DNA of 64,000 nucleotides from Heterohyrax brucei (taxonomy: Eukaryota > Chordata > Mammalia > Hyracoidea > Procaviidae). The stretch lies in NCBI GenBank assembly GCA_028571685.1, contig CM053144.1, forward strand, positions 101,896,171-101,960,170. The letters run 5' to 3'. The notes beneath the pieces are model-generated. The model saw nothing but the letters and a program-made list of their open reading frames with translations. It was not told the origin of the DNA and made no database searches. The position numbers were made by a program, and so were the translations under genes. Shown one piece after another: positions 23,040 to 32,867 of the stretch (positions are counted from its first letter, which is position 1; each line of letters opens with the position of its first letter).

Positions 23040-24205
23040 TGCATTTTCTTTTTAATTTTTTTTTTATTAAATAAAAAAATGAAAGTATACATATTCTGTG
23101 CTCACAATACTGGGTTAAGAGAGGAGGAGTACACAAGTTGTGTGGAAGTCCCATTGATATTGATCTTCTTACTAACGTGTATTGTCACCAATTTCACCCT
23201 ACCAAATTTCCAACAACTATCTAATCTAAACCTCACCCCTTGTGTTCCTGCCCTCCCACCCTCCCTACCCTTGTAGCCATCAGAGTCTTTTCTATTATGT
23301 ATGAGTATGCTTTTAAGTATTTATCATAGGGGTCTCATATAATAGTTGTCCTTCTGTCGCTGACTAGTTTCACTCAACATAATGTCCTTCAGTTGAGACC
23401 AAATTGAGAGATGTTTCCTGCTATCATCATTGTTCTTTATCAGTGTATAGTACTCCATTGAATATATATACCAAAGTTTACCCATCCAGTTTTCTGATGT
23501 TGGGCATCTGGGTTGATTCCAACTTTTTGCTATCATGGACTGTACTGCAATGAACATTCGTGTGCATGCAGCAGTTGGTGTGAATGGCCTTGATTTTGTA
23601 GGATATATTCCAAGCAGAGGAATTACTGGCTCAAATGGTATATCTATAGCCATTATTTTAAGGTAACGCCAAATTGCTTTCCAAACAGGTTGCACCATTC
23701 TGCAATCCCACCTACAGGGAAAGAAAGTTCCAATCTCTTCACAGCCTCTCCAACATTTATTGTTTTGAGTTTTTTGGATCATGGCCAATCTTGTTGGGGT
23801 GAGATGGTATCTCATATTTTGATTTGAATTTCTTTAATAATTAATGATTGTGAACATGTCCGCATGTGTTTTTTGGCTGCCTGGATCTTCTCTTTACAGA
23901 AGTGTCTGTCCATCTCCTTTGCCCATTGCTTAATTGGATGATTTGTCTTTTTCTTATTGATATTTTGTAGAACCTTATAGATTATGGAGATCAGGCGGCG
24001 GTCTGACGTGGAGTTGCCAAATATCTTTTCCCATTCTGTAGGTGGTCTTTTAATTCTTTTGATGAAGTCTTTGGATGAGCAGAAGTGTTTGATTCTTATT
24101 AATTCCCATTTATCTATTTTCTCTTCTGATGAATGTGTTTTGTTTGTCAGATTTTGAAGTCTGTCCATATTGCGTATTAAAATGTTCATTGTTGACCCTA
24201 TCTTA
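23040..24205 (-). repeat. L1 LINE, short-3'UTR type
   Basis: Reverse-strand L1 with the short 3'UTR type also seen at the end of the 44.8-47.7 kb L1 (AATACTGGGTTAAGAGAGGA, TTAATAAAATGAAAGT-like tail in complement). ORF2 C-terminal coding survives in two long frames, 23324-23815 (NKCWRGCEEIGT, IPLLGIYPTKSRPF) and 23812-24189. Poly(T) runs at 22990-23070 mark the tail. It is one of the least decayed L1 pieces here. Confidence 0.88.
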
Positions 24206-24865
24206 TCTTCTTAAATGTGTACATTTATTGAAATAAATGGACCACTGAGCACTGCTTTTGCTCTGTCCCAGTGGTTCTGGTAGCATGTGTTTTCATTCTC
24301 ATTTGATTCTGTGAATTTCTTTATTCCATCCTTGATTTTTTTCTAAAACGCAGTCATTTTTGAATAAGGTGTTCTTCGGTTTCCATGCATTTGATTTTTG
24401 TTCCTTCCTTTTTGTTTTACTGATCTCTACTTCTATGACTTTATGGTCTGAAAAGATACTTTGTAATATTTCAATAATTTGAATTTTGCAAGGTTTGCTT
24501 TATGGCCCAGTATGTGATCTATTCTAGATAATATTCTATGTGCATTAACCCACTGCAATCAAATATTCGGCTGTTACTGGGTGGAGTGTTCTGTATATGT
24601 CTATGAGGTCAAGCTGGTTGATTGTGGCATTTAGAAATTTTATGTCTTTATTGAGCTTTTATCTGGATGTTCTGTCCTTCACTGAAAGTGGTAAGTTGAC
24701 ATCTCCTACAATTATCTATTTCTGCTTACAATTCAGTCAGAGTTTGTTTTATGTCTTTCAGAGCCCCGCTGTTGAGTGCATAAATATTTAATATGGTTAT
24801 GTTCTCCTGGACTATTGACTGTTTAATCATCTGAATAGCGTTTTGAAGGATAAGTCAGAGTTCAT
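24206..24865 (-). repeat. L1 ORF2 endonuclease-region segment
   Basis: Reverse-strand L1 sequence from the N-terminal third of ORF2 (ACTGCTTTTGCTCTGTCCCA, AACGCAGTCATTTTTGAATA, CTGGGTGGAGTGTTCTGTAT). The preceding L1 piece ends in the C-terminal part of ORF2, so roughly 2 kb of ORF2, including the RT core, is missing at the 24205 junction. Either one element was internally deleted or two elements were joined. Confidence 0.75.
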
Positions 24866-24984
24866 CAAACCAAAAAGGGAGAAACATTCTAAGTACAATG
24901 TTCAAAAATTTGGAAGCAATAAACAAACAAAATATTTGGGACATTATGGTTAGTCAAATATTTCTGAAACACAGTGTTAGGCAT

Positions 24985-25330
24985 AAAGAATAGCAAGAGG
25001 TAAAATAGGAGACAGCTCACCGAGTTATTTCCTGGTCATTCTAGAAGAAATGGCTTTATCTTATGAGCACTGAAGACATCCACTTGAAGGATTTGCAGCA
25101 TTTTATAGATGATTCATATTTACATTTCAGGAAGATGATTCCAGTCGTGGAGTAGGATGAAGCTGTGATGTGGAGGAGAAGCGAGGTAATATGACAGGTA
25201 AGGGACTGAAAGGACTTGAGTTAAAGCTATGACTATGGATATGGGGTGAAAGATTCTAGAAGTAGAACTGATGGGATTTTGGTAACCAATAAGGCATTTC
25301 AGACTTTCAGCAGAGCCAGCTGTATACAGA
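24985..25330 (-). repeat. Possible L2 remnant
   Basis: Words such as AGGAAGATGATTCCAGTCGTGG, GGGTGAAAGATTCTAGAAG and AGTAGAACTGATGGGATTTTGG follow the reverse complement of L2 internal sequence (usual ...gagatattttggaggtagaa..gacaggatttgg...). High divergence. Confidence 0.4.
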
Positions 25331-25547
25331 GGGACCACAGAAGGAAAAACATGTTTGAGGAATGCAGTTTAAACCATTATTGAACTTGAGATGACAAGAA
25401 AACATGTAAATCCAACTCCATATCATATTCTTTCTTTATAATCTTTTGCACATATTAAAAACATTTTTTGAGAATAAAAAGGTTATTACATTTTTTTAAT
25501 TAATTAAATGTATCCTGAAGAAAAATGAAGAAGAAATTTGTTTTTAC

Positions 25548-25985
25548 CCAACCTAAGCCATGGTATTTTCAATTGCCTCATATGCATGTGAAAGCTGGAT
25601 AATGAACAAGGAGGACCAAAGAAGAACTGATGCATTTGAACTCTATAAACTATATGAATGTTATGTAAATATTTGAATTTATCATAACTGCCAGAAGAAT
25701 GAACAAATCTCTTAAAAGAAATACAATCAGAATGTCACTCAGAAGTGAGAAGGGTGAAACTTTATCTCACATACTTTCAACATAAGGAGGGACTAGTCTC
25801 CAGAGAAGATACTATGCTTACTAAATAGAAAGCCAGAATAACAGGGAAGACCCTCAACAACACTGTTTGTTGAGGGCTCAAACAGGGCAATGATTGTGAG
25901 GATGGTGCCAGATTGGGCCATCTGTTCTACGTAAGCTTGCTATGAATCAAAACAGACTGTACGGCACCTAACAACAGCAACATTT
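25548..25985 (+). repeat. RTE1-type LINE, 3' fragment
   Basis: The last 0.44 kb of an RTE1 (AAGCCATGGTATTTTCAATTG, TGAAAGCTGGATAATGAACA, terminus ACGGCACCTAACAACAGCAAC). 5'-truncated. A near-palindromic AACAACACTGTTTGTTGAGG lies at 25855-25875, where the copy has lost some sequence. Confidence 0.88.
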
Positions 25986-26042
25986 TTTTTCCACAAAGTA
26001 AAGACAAGTACCACACAGTATCCTAAAGATCAGTTTCCCATA

Positions 26043-26222
26043 GTAAAACCAAACTAGTTGCCATCAAGCTGATTTCAATCCACGCAATCTCATGCATGGG
26101 TGAGTAGAACTGTGATCCAGATAGGGCTTTTAGTAGCTGATTTTCTGAAGGAGACCACCAAGCCTTTCTTCTGTGACATCTCTGGGTATACTCAAACCTC
26201 AAATCATTTGCACCATCTACAG
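26043..26222 (-). repeat. AfroSINE, long form variant
   Basis: Reverse-strand AfroSINE beginning AAACCAAACTAGTTGCCATC. It keeps the internal module (TAGCTGATTTTCTGAAGGAG, CCAAGCCTTTCTTCTGTGAC) missing from the short copies, in a version distinct from 6725-6925. The tRNA-like head is decayed (TCTGGGTATACTCAAACCTC). Confidence 0.75.
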
Positions 26223-26347
26223 ATTCTTCCTAAAACAATACCTACTCTGTATGACATAAAAATTGTCACCTAATCGGACACTAGTTATACTGTATCAACA
26301 GAAATAACTGTATGTGTCATATCTGGATTATTAAAGTTCAAAGAATG

Positions 26348-28333
26348 GGAGATGGAGCCAAGACGGCAGAGTAGACAGATGCTTCCTGTGACCTCTGTAT
26401 CAAAAAAGCCCCAAAAGAACAAGTGAATATAGTAGTTATTACATCCTTGCAGCCCTGAACATCAAATGGAAAGCTGAAAAACTGGACTGAGCAATAGGAA
26501 AGGGTGTGAACTGCCAGAAGTATATACTACGTCCAACAATTAAGTCTGCAAACTTAGTTGTTCTAAGTGCTACTTGATTGCTGAATATCACTACTGTCAC
26601 CTTCCAAGTCCTCTCTTTGGGAAGCTATGCACTGATGCCAGCACCTAGTCCACCCTTCAAAGCAATTTTGGAACACTTTCTGGATTGACCATTGTGCACT
26701 GTGCCACAATGCCAAATTAATTGTCTAGTTGTCTGCGAGGAAGTTTTCAACTAGTAAACAAAGAACTGTACTGGAACATCCTCCCTACTCATCGGATCTG
26801 GTCCCCAGTGACTTCTGTCTCTACCAAAAAATAAAAGAAATATTGAAAAGAAGACATTTTGATGACAGTTAGGACATCAGGGGTAATGGGATGACAGCTC
26901 TGATGGCCGGAAAAGACTTCCCAAACTGCTTTGAAGGGTGGACCAGGCTCTAGCATCGGTGCTTAGCTTCCCAAGGGGAGGACTTCAAAGGCGACTGTAG
27001 TGATATTCAGCAGTGAGGTATGTAGCACTTAGAACAATTAAGTCTGTAGATTTAATTGTTGGATCTTGTAGAGAAGTAAGGCCTGTCACATGAACAGATA
27101 CATGCACATCAATATTTATTACAGCACTGTCCACCACAGCCAAAAGATGGAATCAACCTAGGTGCTGATCAACAGATGAATGGATAAACAAACTATGATA
27201 TATTCACACAATGGATTACTATGTAATGATAAAGAACAACGATGATCTTAGGCAACATATCATAACATGGAGTCATTTGGGAGACAGTAAGCTTAGTGAA
27301 ATTAGTCAGTCGCAAAAGGACACATATTGCATGAGACCACCATTATAAGGACTTAAGAAAATGTTTAGGCAGAGAAGATAATTTCTGATGGTTACAAAGG
27401 AGGAGAAAGAGGGAGAGGGGTTTCATAGATCAGATAGCAGACGGGAATTGGGTTAGTTGAAGAGAATGACAGCACACAATAGAAGGGAGGTTGGCATGGC
27501 TGGACTATACCAAAAGCTAAAAGGTTTCTTAAATACAACCCAATATTTTGAAGTACAGGGTACCAAGAACAAGGATCAGGTGATCATGGTTTCAGGGGAT
27601 GTCTAGGCTAATTAGCATAACTAAGGTTTTACGGTTGTTGCTGTTGTTGTTGTTTAAGAAAATGTTCAGCATACCACTTTGTTGAGTCGCATCTGGGGTC
27701 TTAAAAGCCATCTAAGTAGTATCACTTTGCTCCAATCCACCTGTAACAGAGGAGAATGAAAGACATCAAAGATATGAGGAAAATATGAATGCAGGAGACA
27801 GAAGGTGCACTATAATCTGAGACTTTATCAGTGTGGGGCCAGAAGAAGTAGATGGTGTGCAGCTACCACCAGTGACCAACTTGACAGGGGACACAGCATA
27901 ATTTTTCTGACACAGTGGGAGAAAAGTGGGTGTGTAGAACCAGAACTCTATTAAAAGACCACACTTGATGGTCAGTCCGACCAAACAGTTCCCTGAGGGT
28001 GTGGTCCCCAGACTCCCTGTTAGCCCAAACTCAAAACAGTATTGAAGCCAACTCTTCAGACAAAGAATGGAGATAGACTGATGCTGGTAAAGAAAGTGCT
28101 TCTTAGTTCAAACATACACATGAGGCTACCTGAAAAGCTCTTGTCCAGAGGAAAGATGAAAGGGTGGTGGGGACAGAAGTTGGCTGAATGATAATAGGAA
28201 GCACAGGATGGAAAGCAGGAACGTGCAGTCACGGGTCAGGAAAATAGCTGGAATTGCACGGGTACGGGGTTTTATAAAGTGAACTGACTTGGATTGTAAA
28301 CTGTTACTTAAAGCACAATAAAAAAATTTTTTT
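26348..28333 (+). repeat. Internally deleted L1 with both ends
   Basis: The left edge is a true L1 5' end (GGAGATGGAGCCAAGACGGC, near the YY1-type promoter start of L1). The 5'UTR runs to about 26520. The sequence then jumps to the ORF2 C-terminus (ATATACTA...GAGAAGTAAG, a late-ORF2 word) and continues through the long 3'UTR to CACAATAAAAAAATTTTTT. Flanking TSDs match 13 of 14: AAGTTCAAAGAATG at 26334-26347 and AAGTCCAAAGAATG at 28334-28347. So about 5 kb of body was already missing on insertion, or was lost later. A mariner is nested at the junction. Confidence 0.85.
26530..27068 (+). mobile_element. Fold-back mariner derivative
   Basis: A 539-bp mariner-type element between two TA dinucleotides (26528-26529 and 27069-27070). 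Its last about 160 bp (26908-27068: CTTTGAAGGGTGGACCAGGC...CTTAATTGTTGGATCTTG) also appears inverted at its left end (26530-26692: GTCCAACAATTAAGTCTGC...GCCTGTCC-type block TAGTCCACCCTTCAAAGC). Between the arms is the forward 3' part of the transposase gene (TCCTCCCTACTCATCGGATC, ATTGAAAAGAAGACATTTTG). It has no working transposase. It would fold into a long hairpin. Confidence 0.88.
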
Positions 28334-28347
28334 AAGTCCAAAGAATG

Positions 28348-31300
28348 TAAATTCAAAAGGTTTCTGTTTCACAGCAAAACTGTACACAACTTTATCTTCT
28401 AGGACTCAAAGACAGTGTAATCAAAGACTCTTGCATGCGCTCACAGACTTCCCTTAGAATTGTGCATACATATATTCAAATACGTATGCCTCTCCTAAAT
28501 GCCAAACAGACCATCCCGTTGTGTGTAATGGTCTGTATTTGGTTTGGAAAGAAGAATCTGAGGGGTGACAGCATCTGTAAAAAGAGTAGAGTGGGCCAAG
28601 TTTGCATTCCTCTTCAGCAGCATAGGACCAGACACATAAGAATGTGGTCAAGACAAAACGTTAAGTTGGAACGATATTCAACACTTCGTCCTTTAAAAAG
28701 CCACAGAGTTGCTGCAGTGTGTGTCAATAAACCCTATGAAAAAAACAGAATGTACAAAAGATATTTCCAAGTGTCACATACTGGCAGGCTGACAGATGCA
28801 GACACATTTGGGTAACAATAACTAATCCAAATGTTTCTTGCATAATTAGTAGATTTGGTACTCTTGAGAAAAAATATTTTCCATGAAGAACTAGCTTTGA
28901 AGACAGGCTTTCACGGCCAGATCTCCTGGGAGACTAGGTTTTTCCAGCTCTCACTATCACTATCTCTGAGTCATACCTCAACAGTTTAAAGGAAAGCATT
29001 CTATGGAGGGGAGGGACATGTAGGGGTACACATGGAAATTTTGAGTGTCTCCAAATATCCCCTATGATTAGAGCATTACATTACTGAAGCTCAAGTTTGA
29101 TGTATGTCAACCTGGAGAGGGGGGAAATGAGTGGGAATCCATAAGGGATGCCCTCTGTTTGGAGCAAACGATCCTGTCAGTGGTACTTGAGGTCAGCACC
29201 CCTGCCATCCTTAGGAAGAAGTAATGATTTACTCTTGAGAGAAGAAGTAGGGATAATGTAAGGTGGACAATCAAAACTGGGAAGAGAAAGCTTACTTAGA
29301 CAGTATAACTAATAACTAAAAAAATACCAGACAAGTTGGGGTAGACTTTTCAAGCCCCAGCAAAAATAACTTGCACTAAATTGGCTAATGGTGGAAACAA
29401 ATGTAATCCAGAAGAACTGTCTTTCACTGCCCTAATCTCTTGTATGACAAGCACTTTGGGAGGAGCAAGTAACCCCCTGATGCTGCTATAAAATACATTA
29501 ATATATTTAATTTGCTGCAATTAGTTACTTTGTTCATTCTAATTCTTTCTAGATCCATATCAGAACCTCAGGATTAAACTGATGGAGGCCTGGGTGGGTG
29601 GGGTGGGAGAGGGATAGCAGTAAACTAGTTTTTGTCTGGTATACTAACTACAATTTCTAACCAGTAAACTCTGTTTTATATCCTTGAGCAGTAAGATATT
29701 CTTGAGGTCTCAGTTCACTCTCAGTGACTTTATATAACAAAGGTTTCTTTTATCAAAACACATAAGAAGGCATTACAGTTGTCTACGAGAGGAGATGCTG
29801 GCTGAAGATTGCCTAATGGCAAGGCAGTAAACGTCAGTGCTGAGAGTGCAGGCCGCCTCAGAGGCCCCTTCACCCCATTATCATCAAGATTTGGCACTGG
29901 CCAAATTACACAGATGGAAATAAATGACTTCCCTTTGGGGGGGCTGGGATTTTCGGGATTTTTTTTTTTTTTAGAAGTATTTCACTGTTCTACAAACAAC
30001 ATCTGATGGTCCTGGTTTCATTTTAATTATATATGCTCATTTTTATTTTTTCTACCAAGCCTAGGCAGTAAAGTGTCGCACATTTAAAAGAAATCACATA
30101 TGGAAAAAAACCACATTCTTGGAATGAAACACTCTGAAATCGCATCTACACGTTTCTTTGGGCTGACATTGACAGTTTCCACAGACGTGGTTTAGAATTA
30201 CCCTAGGCGACGGGGGCAGCTTGGAGGGAATTGGGAGAGGAGCCCTTCCTTCTTCTGTAGTGTCTGACAGGCTTCTGATCTATTGCCCGTGACTGAGGCA
30301 GGCTCCAGGAAAATATTCTTGGAGTCCTGGTCTACTTCCTACCAAAATATAAAAGATTCTGATATCGCATTTGTGAATCATAAGAAAACGTATTTTCTTC
30401 TGGGAGGCCAAGACTCCAACTGTAGAATGAAAGGCTCTGTCCCCTTGAATTTGATTTTACATATGAAAACTTCATCTATGTGTCTACACACATATTGTTA
30501 TGCTACTTTTTTGTTAGATTTTAATCTCTTGATTCTTCAAAGGCAACTATACGAAATATTTGATGAGTATAACATTCTTCATAATATAAAAATTATAAAT
30601 CTGAAATCAGAAGATTCAGTGTTAACTGTTGAAACAGAGTAGGGCGTGCACAGAAAAGGCCTCAGCTACAGCTCTGCTGGGCTTCAATCGTTGGAGAACC
30701 ACATCACAGAGGGCTGCACCAGAAAACTACGAAACTTCAAAGGCACAAATACCCCACAGTGAAGCACAGCACCCCATGGCATGTGCTAAAGTAACCCTTT
30801 AAATTCCCAAAGACTATAGAGGAAGGTATAACTTTGAGTTGTAACATTGCTGTGCCCCTGGCAAGATGTCACTTGTAAGTAGTAGTCACAGCCCTTCTGC
30901 AAGAGACAGCTCATGTCTCCCAGATCACCACAATTATGTCTCGCCTCTCCTGGCTCTGCCCGCAGCATGGGTCAAGATACTACCATCCACTTATAGCACT
31001 CTCTCTTTTAGAGTCCCAGAAGGGCATTCAATACCACATATGTGTGTACCTTGTATTTAAAGGAAACGCACTAAAAAAAAAAAGATTCAGAAGTAGTACA
31101 ATTGTAAGAAAGTTCAACGTACACTCCAGATTTTTCATATATTCCAAACATATGACTGTTCTAGAAGTACAAAACTTATTTTGTAACCATAAAAATGCTT
31201 CTAAATATGGTGGATTTGATGAAATCAAGTCTAAAGTAGCAATGGACTTTTCCTTACCTTCTCAATTCTCAGGTATACTTTTATGTTTATTAACAAATTG

Positions 31301-31428
31301 GCATCATCAACATGACTATTACTATCACACATTCTTCAGTACCATGTGCCCATTCGCTTTTGATCATTTACTCCTAGAATGAACCATTCCTAGTCCCCTT
31401 TCACTGATCACTTTTGGGACTTGCTGTC
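28348..31428. other. Longest repeat-poor stretch; no gene recognised
   Basis: About 3.1 kb with no repeat family I can name. It has several compact, mixed-composition segments: 28410-28830 (holding a 126-codon frame with no known domain), 29440-29560 (AATTTGCTGCAATTAGTTAC, rich in TAAT/ATTA cores) and 29800-30290 (AGGCCGCCTCAGAGGCCCC; ACATTGACAGTTTCCACAG). It could hold conserved non-coding DNA, but nothing in the sequence alone proves function. Confidence 0.4.
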
Positions 31429-31924
31429 TGTTTTAGTCAGCTGGTGCTGCTCTAACAGAAATACTACAGAGTGGATGGCTTTAACAAAGGAAAGTTTATT
31501 CTTAATAGTGCGGTAGACTACAAGTCCAAATTCAGAATGTCGGCTCCAGGAGAAGGCTTTTCCCCCCATCAGCTCTGGAGGAAAGTCCGGTACTGCATCA
31601 GTCTTTGTCCGGGGAGCATCTTGGCGCAGGAACCTCGAGTCCAAAGGGCACGCTCTTCTCCCAGTGCTGCTTTCTTGATGGTGTGAGGTTCCCAATTCTC
31701 CACTTGCTTCTCTTTCCTTTTATCTCTCATAGGATGAAAGGATTAAGGGTGGGGCAAGCCATACTCCAGGGAAACTCTCTTTATAGTGGGGCAGGGAGGT
31801 AACCCTATGAAGGGATTTACAGTCCCACCTGAATCCTTTAACATACAGCACAGGAAAATCACAAAAAGACAATCACAAAGTATTGGGAAGCATGGCCCAG
31901 CCACATGACTACATAGTCTGTGAC
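31429..31924 (-). repeat. MaLR-like LTR (type B)
   Basis: Reverse-strand fossil LTR of about 0.5 kb: TTTTAGTCAGCTGGTGCTGC, GGATGGCTTTAACAAAGGAA, CTACAAGTCCAAATTCAGAA, and at the far end CATGGCCCAGCCACATGAC then GTCTGTGACA. It aligns throughout with 40276-40766. No internal region is attached, so it is a solo LTR. Confidence 0.75.
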
Positions 31925-32479
31925 ACTGCCTATATCCATGCACATTTTCTGATGGAATGAATATGTCTCTTTTTGACATCCATCCACATGTGCCCAGCTT
32001 TTCCCATCTTTCCTATTCTCCAGCTGTACTACAAGGCTTCCTCTGAGTTCTCTTTCTATTCAGCATTTGGAGTTAATATTTTCCTACTTAGCAATTTTTA
32101 AGCTTTTTATTTTGAAATTTACCATGCTGCCTTTCATCATGATTATTTGTTTGAGATAGTTTGAGTCATATTTAGTAAATCAGACTGAGAATCTCCTTGA
32201 AAACAAAAACAAACAATTTAACCATGTCCACAGTTGGTATAGAGACAGGTTGGCAGAATATTGGATGAGAAGAATTGGAAGAAGAGTCAGCATATTAGGA
32301 AATCAATTGTGAGTCCATTCGAGAGATCAACACAGGGGATTTAGCAATGAGGGACAACATCAGAAGGCAGCAATAATTGGACCACATCTGTGGTTTTATC
32401 TGGACCTGTCCTAACCCATGCCAGCCCCGCTAGCAGTATACATACCTTCTCCTTAGTAAAAAGTAGTTCTCTCTCACTA
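31925..32479. other. Unassigned non-coding stretch
   Basis: No gene or repeat recognised; AT-rich with short A/C runs at 32201-32215. Confidence 0.45.
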
Positions 32480-32808
32480 TGCTTACCAATGAAAATCTCC
32501 CAATAAAATCTAAATTTCTGACAATACCTGATAGGTTTTACATGATCTGGCCCATGTCTTCCTCTCTGACTCATGTAAACATGCTGAGATCACATCTTCC
32601 TCAGGGCCTTTGCAGATGCTCCTCCCTCTGACTTTGGTTGGCTACCTCCTTCTAAACATTAAGGGCTCAGAAAAAGTCCACATATGCAATCTAAAGTAAC
32701 TGCCCCATCCCCTGTCACTCCTTATTACATTACTTCTTTTAGATCAATATCACTAACCGAAATTGTTTTGTTCATTGATTTATTTATATTTCCCTGTTAC
32801 TTTAACAG
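32480..32808 (+). repeat. L2 LINE, 3' part
   Basis: Forward L2: TTTTACATGATCTGGCCCATG, CTCAGGGCCTTTGCAGATGC, GTCACTCCTTATTACATTAC, TTGTTCATTGATTTATTTAT follow the canonical L2 3' order (catgatctggcccctgcc, cctcagggcctttgcac, agtcactctctatcacat, ttgtttatttattt). Confidence 0.8.
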
Positions 32809-32862
32809 GGTTCCTATGAGTTGCAATCAACTCAGCGGCGCTGGGTTTGGTTTTTTCATTTC
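32809..32862 (+). repeat. AfroSINE 3' fragment
   Basis: GGGTTCCTATGAGTTGCAATC then AACTCAGCGGCGCTGGGTTTGG is the terminal AfroSINE part. The head is missing. Confidence 0.75.
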
Positions 32863-32867
32863 ATTAC

